A stretch of DNA of 64,000 nucleotides from Armigeres subalbatus (Eukaryota > Arthropoda > Insecta > Diptera > Culicidae): assembly GCF_024139115.2 (NCBI RefSeq), contig NC_085139.1, positions 252,126,067-252,190,066 on the forward strand. Reading direction: 5' to 3'. Below, piece after piece: positions 1 to 12,031 of this stretch (within the stretch, counting starts at the first letter, position 1; each line of letters opens with the position of its first letter). The notes under the pieces were generated by a model. The model had not been told where the DNA came from and did not search any database. It saw only the letters and a program-made list of their open reading frames with translations. Both the position numbers and the translations under genes were made by a program.

Positions 1-602
1 ACCTTCAGCGCATGGCGAATGTGAGTAAACAGAGAGAATAAGAGTAATTTCATCTGCGTGTAGCATGTTGCCTGTTGGAAAGGCATCCTTCAGGGCATGA
101 ATTGACAGTTAATTTATAAACAAGCAAATTGTGCTCAATAACTTTAAAAAGCAATATTATTTATTGAGCAGTTGCAACCGATTAAAACATTATGCCGATA
201 CCGACATGTTTTGTAAATTGAGATATTGTTACGACCCAAATGTTTTATTTGGACCAAAGTTTTATGTTTATTCGAGTGTATGTCACAAATCCAAATTTGA
301 GCTAAATAATTTAAAGTTAAAGAAGGATTCAATAATAAATTACTTTGATGTTTCCATGTATTTTAGTTAAATGCATTTGGGTCATCTCATGCGCGTTTTT
401 TTCTATTTAACTCATCTATTCTTACGTAGATTTTGGAATATACACGTTTTTACGCAGATTTTCTTCATAGATTTTTCACGCGATTTATCGAAATCAAAAA
501 ATACGTGAAAACTTCAAAAAACCGATTTCAGTTGAAGTCGTTTTTTACGCGGATTTCGGGATGATTAGAGATTGCATATTGTCTGGAAACTATAAAAGTA
601 GG
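1..602. other. AT-rich non-coding DNA
   Basis: No recognisable gene or repeat. A 79-codon frame at 131-370 has no family resemblance and AT-rich composition like its surroundings, so I treat it as chance. Confidence 0.5.
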
Positions 603-709
603 TAGAGTAGAGTGGGGCAAGAGTATGCACTTAGTTTTCAATCGATCATGTGGCCCTTATGAAGCAAGCTTCTGCATATCAAATCAGTGTCGATGATTCA
701 TATACTCTT
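603..709 (-). mobile_element. TIR fragment of the 8,033-10,616 DNA element
   Basis: Starts with TAGAGTAGAGTGGGGCAAGA and continues for about 100 bp as the reverse complement of the right end of the element ending at 10,616, including the stretch with TTTTCAATCGATCATGTGG. It is therefore an end fragment or solo end of the same family. It is cut off where a SINE tail fragment begins. No transposase is present. Confidence 0.8.
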
Positions 710-820
710 CCTGAGACAGAGCCGCCTCGCAGCTTAGTGTTCATTAAGCACTTCCACAGTTATTAACTGCGAGGTTTCTAAGCCAGGTTACCATTTTTGC
801 ATTCGTATATCATGAGGCTA
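710..820 (-). mobile_element. Feilai-like SINE 3' fragment
   Basis: About 105 bp matching, in reverse complement, the region 57,424-57,530 just upstream of the AAG tail of the SINE at 57.2 kb (shared AACCTCGCAGTTAATAACTG core and GAGGCGGCTCTGTC). The tRNA-like head is missing, so this is a truncated copy. Confidence 0.75.
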
Positions 821-1036
821 ACACTGCAACTTGTTGCGAGTAAATCGGATAATGCTAAGTACCAAAAAGTGTTTCTCACATTTTTGTACATACACACATA
901 CATACACACATACAGACATCACCTCAATTTGTCGAGCTAAGTCGATTGGTATATAACACTATGGGTCTCCAAGCCTTCTATCAAAAGTTCGTTTTTGGAG
1001 CGATCCTACAGCCTTTACGTATACTTTGTATACGGA
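821..1036 (-). repeat. Dispersed microsatellite-carrying repeat, truncated copy
   Basis: Reverse-complement match to the repeat at 27,651-28,050: the AACTTGTTGCGAG segment, a short CA-rich microsatellite, GACATCACCTCAATTTGTCG, and the terminal GTATACTTTGTATAC palindrome. It abuts the Feilai fragment on one side and the purine satellite on the other. Confidence 0.8.
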
Positions 1037-1436
1037 GGAAGAAGTAAGAAAGAAGAAGAAAAAAGGAAAAAGGAGGAAGAAGAAAGAAGGAAGAAGGAAG
1101 AAAAAAGAAGGAAGAAGGAAGAAAGAAGAAGGAAGAAGGAAGAAAAAAGAAGGAAGAAGGAAGAAAGAAGAAAGAAGAAAGAAGAAGGAAGAAGAAAGAA
1201 GAAGAAGGAAGAAGGAAGAAAAAAGAAGGAAGAAGGAAGAAGGAAGAAGAAAGAAGGAAGAAGGAAGAGAGAAGAAGGAAGAAGAAAGAAGAAGAAGGGA
1301 GAAGGAAGAAGGAAAAAGGAAGAAAGAAGAAGGAAGAAGGAAGAAAGAAGAAGTAAGAAGGAATTAGGAAGAAATAAAAAAGAAGATAGAAGAAGGATGA
1401 AGGAAAATACAAGAAGGAAGAAGGAAAAAAGGAGTA
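1037..1436. repeat. Purine-only AAGAAGG-type satellite
   Basis: About 400 bp almost entirely of A and G on the + strand, built from AAGAAGG/AAGAAGA variants. Long lysine/glutamate/arginine frames on + and phenylalanine/leucine/serine frames on - follow from the lack of stop codons in such sequence and are not proposed as genes. The array starts exactly at the palindromic end of the neighbouring dispersed repeat. Confidence 0.9.
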
Positions 1437-1639
1437 AGATGAACAAAGAACTTCACATTTTTCACTTTTTGCTGATTCAGTCTAATGGCCTGACACCGTT
1501 TGACCATGTTCTACACGGGGTCGGAAGCATCAAAGGATGAGCTCCACGATGCCAGAAAGTGTGAAACTTGGAGCGGTTGTTCTGCTCGCTCTCTATGCTC
1601 TCTTTCTGGCTGAGAAATCGCAAAAATTGGGGCATCTGG

Positions 1640-2600
1640 GATTATAGATGTTCCCGGAAGCAGTGAAAACTCTCGTTCATACTGATGTAAAACACCAAAA
1701 GTTGAACGTTTTTTAGTTCCACCTGCGTTTGATTTCGCCATGTTGGAATGGGGCTCACTTTGAGGTTGTTTTCTAGGCTTTTCGAGGGATGCTGGTTTTG
1801 TTTTACTTGTTTCCTCGTTGAGCCATTTCCAACCTCGGAGTCAGAGCTACCTTGATCGTCCAAAGGAAGAGACAAGTAGAAGGTGTCAGAAACGACAGGA
1901 GAAGCAGCCTTCCGCAACATTTTGGCGTAACTTCGCCGAGAACGCTGCTGAAGAGACCGCTTCTGGTGGATTCGGCGCTGTATGTACGTTGGGCAAGCTT
2001 CAAGAGCATGTGGAGGGATTTCGTTACAATAGACACATTTCGGTGCCGTCTTGCACGCGCCCTCCATATGCTTCTCTCCGCATGATGCACATCGAGGTTT
2101 ATTGTAACAGTACTGAGCGGTGTGGCCCAGCTGCTTGCAATTAACACCTTCGGTACATACAGCCGAACAGGTAGACGAAGTTTGCCAATCACTACGTAGT
2201 CAGGCAGTGCGGACCCGGAGAAGGTGACGCAGAAAGGTTAGACGGGGAATAACTCCGCTTCTCTCCCTCCTGCGACATCGAATACATTTGTTTGCAATCC
2301 AGTATCGCAACAGGAGGCAAAGAAACGTTTTTGAAACGACCGAAACCTTGTTTCAAATCGTCGCATGTCATACTTCCCTCCGTCACCACCTCCGCGATCT
2401 CGCACACTGCTGACGGTAAATAAACTTTATATTCGAGAGTAAAAAGCTCACAGGTGACAATATCGTTGGCCTGTTTGCGATCACTGACCGTGACGCGAAG
2501 CTTACTGGACCCAACCGACATGATCGTGACAGACGAAAATCGCTGATATTCAAGCGTTTGCCTTTGGTCGACAGAAAACAACATACGGCCCACAAGAATC
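1640..2600 (-). pseudogene. Non-LTR retrotransposon ORF1 (gag-like) relic, Jockey type
   Basis: On the minus strand, three closely spaced cysteine-histidine zinc knuckles can be read between about 2,145 and 1,990: a CKQLGHTAQYC knuckle, then CASCGEKHMEGAC, then CVYCNEIPPHALEAC. This layout is typical of the nucleocapsid domain of Jockey-clade ORF1 proteins, which bind element RNA. The upstream part (2,593-2,192) is in a different frame, so at least one frameshift separates it from the knuckles, and further shifts occur near the end at about 1,740. No reverse transcriptase of the same element is attached. Exact clade is inferred from the knuckle pattern only. Unit 1,437-1,639 downstream may be its continuation (a frame at 1,741-1,511) but cannot be assigned firmly. 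Confidence 0.75.
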
Positions 2601-3264
2601 GGGAGGGCAGGGTTGGTTCGCTCTGAGGAGTATTCAAGAGAAGGTGTAAAAACTTCTCTTTTCTCGATCTGTTATCCGAGTGTATTGTGCAGAAATACAC
2701 TTTATCTTTGTATGAAAGAGCGTGCGTAGTATCCACTCTTCGTCGCACAAGTCCACAAGTGTAAAGAGTACAGGAAAATGGTAATTTGCTGTTTACCAAA
2801 ATGCATACATTTAGGCTATATTCTAAATCTTCCATGTAAATACGCTGTTGTGAGCGCCTAAACATAGACCATTTTGTACGCAATATCAAAACACACGCGA
2901 CCGAAAATATTCTCACTCTTTATCGATCAAGTTTCTCTTGGCTTCAATCACACGTACGTGTGAACGCTCTCGAGTGTGAATCAATACACTTCTCTTTTGC
3001 TGTAAATTCTCTACACATTTCAAGACAAAGTGTGAGAAATGACCAACCCTGCGGGAGGGTAGGCCTTGCGGCGGGGGTTTGTAGCGGAAATATCCGCGTT
3101 GCTAGTGTCCATTCTGTTTTCACTCGGTACACCAGAATTCAACGAAAAATTTAACAGGAGATTCGAAATTCCCACGCCATATTTGTCTTCGTGCATTGCG
3201 GACACGAAACGCACCGCTGCAGCGAAACACAATCAATACTAAAACTAGACACTTATCACAGTTT
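2601..3264. other. Unassigned DNA between two retrotransposon relics
   Basis: May include the 5' part of the minus-strand gag element (frames at 2,916-2,600), but I see no diagnostic domain. Confidence 0.35.
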
Positions 3265-4190
3265 AAAATTTATTCAGACTAAGGCCGAAGTGGCCTGTGC
3301 GGTATATAAAAGTCTTCTCCATTCGGCTCGGTCTATGGCTACACGTCGCCAACCACGCAGTCTACGGAGGGTTCGCAATCCATCTTCCACCTGATCGATC
3401 TACCTTGCCCGCTGCGCACTTCGCCTTCTTATGCCCGTCGGATCATTATCCAGAACAATTTTCACCTGGTTACTGTCCGACATTCTGGCTGGACAAGTGC
3501 CCGGCACTTGTCCGATTTTCGAAGTGTGAACGATGGATGGTTCTCCCAGCAGCTCATGCAACTCGTGGTTCATTCGCCTCCACCACGTACCGTCCACCAT
3601 CTGCTCTCCACCATAGATGGTACGCAGTACTTTCCTTTCGAAAACTTCAAGTGCGCGTTGATCCTCCACGAGCATCGTCCAGGCCTCGTGTCCGTAGAGG
3701 ACTACCGGTCCAATGAGCGTTTTGTAGATTATCAGTTTGTACGGCAGCGAACTTCATTCGATCGGAGCGTCTTGCGGAGTCCAAAGTATGTACGATTTCC
3801 ACCCACTATGCGCCTCAGAATTTCTCTGCTGGTATCATTTTCGGCAGTCACCAGTGAGCCCAAGTACACAAATTCTTCTACCACCTCGACTTCGTCACCA
3901 CCGATGCAAACTAGCGGTGGGTGGCTCACATTGTCTTCCCTTGAACCTCTTCCTATCATGTACTTCGCCTTCTACGTGTTGATGACTAGTCCGATCCGCT
4001 TAGCTTCCCTCTTTAGTCTGATGTAGGTTTCCTCCATTTTTTCAAAGTTACGGGCCATAATATCTATGTCGTCGGCGAAGCCAAATAGCTGGACGGACTT
4101 ATTGAAAATTGTACCACGTGTTAATCCCTGCCCTTCTCATTACCCCTTCCAAAGCGCTGTTGAACAGCAGACACGAAAGGCCATCACTTT
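3265..4190 (-). pseudogene. Non-LTR retrotransposon reverse transcriptase, 3' relic
   Basis: Read on the minus strand from about 4,190. It shows a FADDIDIMARNFEKMEE segment containing the polymerase ADD catalytic motif at about 4,080-4,030, then VVEEFVYLGSLVTAENDTS, then EDQRALEVFERKVLRTIYGG, and ends in EWRRLLYTAQATSALV and a stop at about 3,265. This order is the palm end, thumb and C-terminal tail common in insect LINE proteins. Stops and frameshifts (for example a stop in the helix before the KAKYM segment, and frame changes near 4,090 and 3,400) make it non-functional. The upstream RT fingers and endonuclease are absent, consistent with 5' truncation. I do not assert the clade. Confidence 0.85.
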
Positions 4191-7100
4191 GCCGTGATTC
4201 CTTAGAACATCAAAATTCCAACTCAAGGATAGGTTGTATGCTTAACCGCCAGTAACCCGTAACCATAACCCGTAACTTAACCTATGAAATAATTTTCCTG
4301 GATGGAACAGTAAATTTTGAACATTTTTGCTGAAGAAAGCAAGGCTCCATCTCCTAAAACTGATTTTTGACAGCCATGACCCATCCGTATTGAATCGGTT
4401 AAAGGGATAAATAATAAGAAGTAGAAGTTTCTGGCTTTGATTTTAATTATTGACAATAAACCAATAATTATTTTAAAGTTAGCTTTCTTATTGACTAATT
4501 GCCTAGTTTGATGTTCTAATTATGTTTAAATACTCCTCCAGTTTTCCGCATGTGGCAATGGCCAGAAGATATGTTGAAACCCATCACCGCTGCAAATGTT
4601 ATGATAGTTTCATTTTCCGTTGAACTTTTCGCACTGCCTTTAAGCAGTGGTTCCTTCAAACAAAAAACTTTGAACGATGAGATCCATGGGCTTTTAATTT
4701 TCACAAATGATGATGAGCCTGTGGTAATCACGAGGGTTCACATTAAAAGCATCCCATCCCATCAGCTCATCGCCGCCTAGTCTAACTCCATCATCATCGC
4801 TTTTTGATTGTCCGCACTGCGCCTGGTGCGGGGTAAAAATCTAGGCCAACCAACAGGTTAACTAAATGCGTACCATCAACAACCGTCAATGGGGAAAGGG
4901 CGCAGTTTCACACCCATCAGCCAAACCACCTGGATGGAAACCCTCCCGCCAAGCAAGCAGGAGCGTTTGGAGCGGAGCGGAGGGAACCAGTGAGAATAAT
5001 TTCCGCACAGCCAGAGATGGGTTGTAAACAAAACAGCCGCATTTATGCTATTAGCGGGATGCACAGGGCACGCACGCACGCAGTCAGTGGAGCATAATCG
5101 GAAAAATTAAGACGGCTTTAATTACATTACCACGAACACCGCCGCCACAAGCACAAAGTCGCGGGAACGGCGGCGGATGGTGGATCGCGGGAACGGCCCG
5201 TTCTGCTGCATCTGCGTATGTGCGACGACGACGGCGACCGAACGGGTGGTGTTTTGATGAGAAGAACTTCTCCAAAGCCAATGCAGGAAGTTTGGTTGGT
5301 GGAGTGATGGATGTTTTGCTGGGTTGGAAGCGATGCATGTTGGAATGTGCGGTGAAGTTGCGTAAGATCAAGTCGGTACGCGGCACCTGTTGTGAAATTT
5401 ACCCATTTTTTCTCATGTGCAATACACATCACGTGAATCTGTGTTTATTTGGATGGAGCATTAGGCGTGAGATGGTGGGTGTTATAAAATTAGAAAGGGT
5501 TGGCTAATTTCTGATTGAGTTCTGATTTGAACTGAAGAAGTGATACAAATAAAAAATAAATAAAAAAATAATTTCTTACGGACAATCCTAAAAATTGGAA
5601 TATCGATGAACTTCCCATTAAAATTCGAAAACATTAATTATAGGAAGTCTCAAAGAATTTTCTTTGCAAATTCCCTAAAAATTTCCCATGGAAAAGCCGA
5701 AAGCTCCCTTGACAAATAAACGATCACAAGCTCTATTTCGCTTATCTGGTTTCCAAATAACGAATAAAATATTCCAGTCCAGTAAAGTGGTATCGACGCC
5801 CCGCGCGCTTCCAATTGGACGCAACAAGCGGAAAGAGGGATTCATAATAAAGTCGCTAAGCAACTTGTTTTATTGTTACCTACAAAAGTCGTGCAGTAGG
5901 CCATGACTTCGATGTGCATTCGGCCATGCGTGCGCGACGATAAAATGCTCATCCATGTTTTTGCAACCCGAAATTGATACGAATTTTTTTTTATGGCAGC
6001 AGCCGAATGGGTTTTATGGCGACCTATTTGCTCGGCTACACAGAGAAGTTAATTGGTCGTAAAATGGGTACGATTGCATTGTCAGTCAGATGTGCCCCGA
6101 AAACAAGCGTTGAACAATAAATCCTCTCTCGCTTGTTTCTTCATCTAATTAACCGATTCCCGATAACGGCCTTCTCGGATGGAATTAGTTTGAAATCGGT
6201 GGAAAAATGGCCCTTTCCCTTTTCTTTCAAATCGCGGCCCATTACGGCGCACTTTGCCAGTCGAGCTGATGGGAAACAAAAGTTAGTGGAGTGGGGGCAA
6301 AATTAATACAGTCACGAGCCAAAGCAGTGAAATTTTCCCTCCGTTCTCCACCATGACCCTTACCAGACATTTTAACCCGTCTTCACGCGAGGAATAAATG
6401 AACTCCAACTCACTCCACCCAACAGAGCCAGAGAGTCCAGTCCATAACGCAAAGTTAATTGAAAAAAGTCATAACAATAATTCATTTCGCTGTATTACGA
6501 GGCTGTAAAGATAGAGCACCCACTGCCAAGACCATCAGCTTTCGATTCGGCCCTTCACGAAAAAAGTAGAAATGAAACGAATCTAAAATAGGGCGAATGA
6601 GTAAGTGGTGCTGCCACAGTCGTTGCTGCTGTTTGTTGTTACGCTTTAACGATAGTTATCTATCACCCGGCTTATTATTGGAGTAGGTGGTGGACTCAGC
6701 GAGCAGGAATCTATTCTACATATTCTAAAATAGTGGGAACATTTTGTACGTTTTAGAGTAATCGTTGAGGGAGATGCGCAGAAGAGGTTTGGGAGAGTCA
6801 TTAACCTTGAAGTCTGGATTGAGTGAAATTGAAAATGTTTCATGGTTATGAAGAATGGAATGCTAAGCATGTGGCTGTATTCAAAACTTGGGTAGACATA
6901 GATTTGATGTTCTTCCAATATTTATAAAACTTGAACCGCGGAGTGATTTTAAAAAGAACTGAAAATTGAAATCCACATAGAAAACCAATCTAAACATAAT
7001 CGTAGTAAAGCGACTATTTTGAGGAGAAATTCAAACGACATCAAACCAACTATTAATTAATCTCAAAATCTATGGAGCGTGCTGAAATACTGATCTGTCA

Positions 7101-8032
7101 TGTAGATGTAGAATGATGCATTCCAAGCTTGTAAAACACATCTATAAAAATATGAAAATCAGTCATTCTCCTGCGGATCTGCGATGGCATTCCCTATCCA
7201 GTTCTTCGAATCCCTAAACAAACATGTCCAAAACAACAAACACAGCTCTTATTCACACTCTCCGAATCTGTCGCTCGCTTGAATGCACAGCCATTGATTA
7301 ACGACGACGTTCTTCCCGAGACAGCACAATAAAGGGCATAGAAAAACAGAAAATTTTCAACCAATTTTCTGTAGACAAATTTCTCAATCGACTTTCAGTT
7401 TTTTTTTCTGAAAAGATGTACACAGTGAAAACAAAAACTTTATGATTTATTCGTAACTGGGGTGCACCTGCAAAGAAAATACCATTTTGAGTTAATTTTA
7501 CGGCAAAACCAGACTGTTAACAATTGACTCCAAGTCTCCTCTAATAACCAATCGCTAGAAAAGGGTGGGATAAATTGGACCCCTTTTGTTCCAGAAAGTG
7601 CTGCAATACGAATTTCTGTAAGTTTTTACCTAAACCGCAGACTACTATCGAGAGCATTCGTCAACCCGAGGCCATTGCACAATGGTCCCAGAGTCGAATC
7701 TAGCAAGACAAAAATGTTTGCGCCAAAACTATTGGTTTTAGATATATAGTGTCTTTGGGAAAAAAAATTCATATTTTTTGACGATTTTTTTCCATGTAGT
7801 GAAATTAGGGTGGTACCTATATTTCAGAAGTTCATAATATCAACTTTTTAATTTTTCAGTAAAGAGTGTTTTTGTTCAAAGCGTTTTATTTCATTTTGAA
7901 AAAAATATGTTTTTAATCGAAAAACGGCTATAGCTTGATAAATAAACGAGATAGGTTCATGGGTCTTCAACAAAAAGATGTGTATTTAGAAGTTCTAAAT
8001 CTGGTCCATACAATGTATCCCTCAAAAATGAA
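4191..8032. other. AT-rich, apparently unique non-coding DNA
   Basis: No frame with recognisable domains. 4,240-4,290 has a few copies of a CCGTAAC-type motif. 5,090-5,240 is locally GC-rich and 5,500-7,700 is AT-rich with simple runs. 7,700-8,032 resembles low-complexity interspersed repeat sequence but has no partner in this window. It could be intron or intergenic. Confidence 0.4.
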
Positions 8033-8880
8033 TAGAGTAGAGTGGGGCAAGAGTGCGCGTGGGGTAAGAGTACGTATTCGATTTTTTGAAGTAATGAAAA
8101 AGATAAACTAGCAGCACTGCATCAGTTTGACAGGTATTCTGGCCAACTATTATCATGTGTAATTGTAAACGATTTGATTAAACAACAAGGGAGATATGGA
8201 GTTAGATAACTTTTTGGTCATTTTGCTAAAAATAATTTGGTTTCGGCAACTAGTATTTCATTACCATATATACGTTCAATCAGGTAAGCATTATACCATT
8301 TCGATAACCTATTGTATAGAGTACTTTATGGTACAGAACACCAATCCGGTTGGTTTTCCAAGAAGTCAAAACCATTACTTGAATAATTTTTGGAACTGTG
8401 GGGTAAAAGTACGCAGGAACCGGTGGGGCAAGAGTACGCATATGAATCTTCAAGTTATGATGTCAAACCCGTATCTCCGGCCGAAATAAGACTTCTTCCA
8501 AAGCGTAAAGATCCACAACTAAGAAAAAAGGGACAGAAATCGAAATTATCACAAGTTTTTAGGATAAGTTGAAGTAATTCGGTGTTAGAAAGGACTTAGC
8601 GAACAAAGCACTGAAGCGAAATAATGAAATTGTATTAGGACTTGTTGTACACCTAAACATAGTACGAAAACACAATTTCATCTAAATGATAATTTCATTT
8701 AATCGAAAGAAACATTCATAAATTACGCAACGTTTTGCTGGGTTGTGAGATGTGTGACGATCCATATAATTTTTAGAGGATTCATACAAATAGTGTAAGA
8801 TAGGGGGGCGGGGTGATGAACTCGCCAAATTTTACTTTACGTGATTGGTGGACTTTCTTTAAGGAAAATGCATTTGTATA

Positions 8881-10162
8881 AGGTACACTGGGGGAAGTGG
8901 AAAAGGAAAAATCGATAGTGCATGTTTGAATTAGTGTAAAACCAGTTTAAATGATCTAAATGTATTCAATCAAAATGGACTATCAAAAACAGTCAATTTT
9001 GCACCAACTGTGCGGTAATTCATACCATTTTGGTTGCTTGAAATTGATGGAAAAGATTTAAAAATTAGGAGTTGTTTTTCCACTTAACCCAGTGGGATGG
9101 GGTAAGTGGAAAACCCATGTTACCTTGACCTTCAATTGTGATGAGTAGTTATATATAACTAAAATCGAAACGGTAATTGCTCTGAGTAGCTTTTGTCGAA
9201 TAATTTCATTAGTTTAACGGCATAGGTTCCCAAGGAATTCTCGTAATAGCTAGTCGAGGGCTGGTTTTGCATACTCGAGCATTAAGTGTACGTAAAATCT
9301 ATAGGTTCTCCTCAAAGATGAACTTTTTATAGGAAAAATGGGGCTCACAGGGTTATAAACTAATCAACTTAGTTTAACGAATTGAGGTGATGTCTGTGTG
9401 TGCGTGTTTGTATGTATGTGTGTGCGAAAAACACGTACAAAATAATCTCCTATTTTTTCTTAGCCAATTTGGTCGCAAAAAAAAATGCATTCAACAGCAA
9501 GACTTGCTATAAATGTGAAAGAACGTGAATTGTGAAATATATTCACCTACCGGAGCTATTTTTTCTTTCCCATAAATTTTTTTCATATGTAAAACATGTG
9601 AAATGCATTAATACCAGTAGGTGGATTAATCAGGCTTTTTCTGATCTACATTAGCCCAATCACCACTGAAATCGCAATGATAACAAAGAAGGAACATATT
9701 AAGATTCACAGCCACCAAAATAAACCCTGGAGGCATGGGAAAAAATTCGTGATCAGAACATTTTCCACTTCCCCCGCAGTGTTTGATACCAGGGGTAAGT
9801 GTAAAATCTTTTAATTATTTGCTTTCATGATACAAACCACTACAAATTGAATGGGATTAGTATAATTGTATTGTTATAGTCACCTGTGATATAAATTCAC
9901 TTGAAAAAATGACAATTGGTGCAAATAAGCTTTGATTTTATGAATGGAAAAATCAATTTCTCGCGAAACCTAAAATGACAGTTTAAGCGTTAACCGTGTT
10001 AGTGTATGTATTATACAAATTTTAATATGGTATTAGTGTGGGCATCAAAGTATATTCTTGCACAATGTTATGATGTGGTAAAAACTGTCAAGTATGTACA
10101 ATTCCAATTTTTTGAGTTGATTTTTACACTTACCCCCTTTTTCCACTTCCCCCAGTGTACCT
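8881..10162. mobile_element. Nested TA-flanked element with ACTGGGGGAAGTGG termini
   Basis: Starts AGGTACACTGGGGGAAGTGG and ends with the inverted copy, flanked by TA at 8,879 and 10,163. The matching termini extend about 24 bp. Internal variants such as GGGGTAAGTGGAAAA (9,100) and inverted CCACTTCCCCCGCAGTG (9,767) give subterminal motifs like those of the host element. A third-level repeat sits inside at 9,286-9,650. No coding capacity. Confidence 0.8.
9286..9650 (+). repeat. Dispersed microsatellite-carrying repeat, copy 2
   Basis: Colinear with 27,651-28,050: AAAATGGGGC(T)CACAG-type start, GAATTGAGGTGATGTCTGTG, a short TG/TATG microsatellite, then GTGGATTAATCAGGCTTTTTC at the end. More diverged than the 27.7-kb copy and with a much shorter microsatellite. 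Confidence 0.7.
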
Positions 10163-10900
10163 TACGCCACGCGAAACCTGTTATATATTTTCACCTCTGT
10201 AGTTTTTTGTATATATAAAAAACAACGGTTTTTCGGACATATTTTTAGGACCCCGTCCCCCTTTAAGAGTTACGTAATCTTTAAACAATTCCTAAGATAT
10301 GCTCATTAAACATCAATTAAATGTTATTAACTCTTATTTGTGTTAATATATACTTAAAGCACATGATTGGATAAATGCGTACTCTTATCTACCGATGCGC
10401 ACTTTTACCCCACCGGTGGGGTAAGAGTGCGTTTTTCACTTGTCTTGCAATAAGGGTTCTACTAAAACGAATCTCAATAATTTCAATATTTTTTCTACTG
10501 GGTAACATAAAGGAAGAGTGAATCATCGACACTAATTTGATATGCAGAAGCTTGCTTCATAAGGGCCACATGATCGATTGAAAACTAAGTGCGTACTCTT
10601 GCCCCACTTTACTCTAATGATTTAGAACATGGCAGAAATTCATACCAAAGGTATAATGCCGTTAATTCTACCATTTTATTTGATTTTTATCCGTTTTTAG
10701 AAGTGGCGAAAATTAAAGCAATTTTTTACACGTATTTAATTTTCGCCCTCTGGCGAAAGTCCATAATCGATTCTTTTTGTTTTGATGGCTTTAATTTTCG
10801 CCCCCGTTTACAAAACTGTCAGAATTGCCACAATATTTACTCCCATCAAGAAAGTTCTGCAGTACGGTTGTTATTCCCCTATCATCAAATGGATTTCAAG

Positions 10901-10968
10901 GTAAATATCTTGAATAACCAGGATTATGGTCATCGAGAGAGGTGATTTATCAATTTTTCTGATTTCAG
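10901..10968 (+). other. Predicted 68-bp intron of the transposase gene
   Basis: GTAAAT donor directly after the fourth codon and a pyrimidine-rich TTTTTCTGATTTCAG acceptor. Removal keeps the frame into the helix-turn-helix domain. Size and sites are typical of insect short introns. Confidence 0.65.
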
Positions 10969-11333
10969 AGACCGAAAAAGTATGGCGAGTGCTACACACC
11001 GGAGGTGCCCTACACCGCCTTTTTGAGGGTACAAAATCACGAAATGAGTATAAGAACGGCAGCAAAGCATTTCGGAATTCCACGCTCTACCATTCGATCT
11101 CGTCTTAAGAAGAAAAACCAGAAGCAGATCCGTGCTGGCCCAGACACAGCGCTACTAGCAGATGAGGAAAATGAAATAGAATCGTGGATTTTTGACATGC
11201 AAGATCGCGGATACCCGATCACGAAAAATTGGTTATTGGACAGCGTAAAGCAATATCTGGACGCTAATAATCGCGAAAATCGATTGGTGAATAACAGACC
11301 TGGTAGGTGTACTCTTGAAATCATGTAACCATG

Positions 11334-12031
11334 GTTATCATGGGGGCAGCAGGGACAGCAGGAACAGCATGATGTCCAAGGGCTGGACGACCCCTCCCCA
11401 GCTGTCTGCGAGTCAGGGAGAACTGCCTAGGGCGTGGTGGGATTTAGCAGTGGGCTCTGCTAAAATCCCTCCCTAAAAACCACAAGTGCCCGTAAGCGGA
11501 CTCTATCAAAGCGACTGTGTGCCGCTTCAAAAGCACAAGCCCAGGGAGGGAGTGCCAACTGGCATGTGGAGTGTCCCTACTTCGGTAGGGTAGTGCGTGA
11601 GCTGCTTCGGCAGGGAGTGAGTGATCTGTTTGTGCTGAGGCAGGAGTGTCATAGCGAGTCGCCGCCGCTATGGCCACCTCGAAGCGCAGCAGAAGTCTGA
11701 GTATGGACTGCACATGCTAAGGTAAGAGTGTCGTAGCGTAGTATCGTTGATTAGTCCCCACATACCGCTATCGACACCTCGAGGCATGGCAGTGGAGTGT
11801 TAGAATAAGTTGTGGAGTGTACCTACTTCGGTAGGGTAGCGCGTGAGCTGCTTCGGCAGGGAGTGAGTGATCTGGTTGTGCTGAGGCAGGAGTGTCATAG
11901 CGTGTCTCCGCCGCTATTGTCACCTCAAAGCGCAGCAGAAGTCTGAGTATGGACTGCACATGCTGAGGCAGGAGTCGAGGTATCCCATCGACACCTCGAG
12001 GCATTGCAGTGGAGTGTTAGAGTGAGCACCA
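11334..12031. mobile_element. 698-bp insertion within the transposase gene
   Basis: Interrupts the transposase between its CENP-B-like part and its DDE part. The insertion is flanked by the direct octamer TAACCATG (11,326-11,333 and 12,032-12,039), which suits an 8-bp target duplication of hAT type. Alternatively, inverted CATGGTTAT/ATAACCATG may be termini. The interior holds two diverged tandem copies (about 11,555-11,720 and 11,812-11,970) sharing CTTCGGTAGGGTAG, GTGAGCTGCTTCGGCAGGGA and CGCAGCAGAAGTCTGAGTAT. No gene is recognised. Confidence 0.65.

Larger units (their letters stand above)
8033..10616. mobile_element. TA-flanked DNA element with GGGGCAAGAGT termini
   Basis: The left end reads TAGAGTAGAGTGGGGCAAGA and the right end is its near-perfect inverted copy (10,593-10,616). 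The outer TA dinucleotides fit a TA target duplication. Related motifs recur inside both ends: GGGGTAAGAG at 8,063, GGGGTAAAAG at 8,400, GGGGCAAGAG at 8,427, and inverted copies at 10,380-10,435. No transposase is seen, so it is a non-autonomous member, possibly of the Tc1/mariner/pogo superfamily. A separate TA-flanked element is nested at 8,881-10,162. Confidence 0.8.

Noticed and set aside
995..1540. Lys/Glu/Arg-rich 181-codon frame.
   Set aside because: It is the purine satellite read as codons; opposite-strand frames are equally open.
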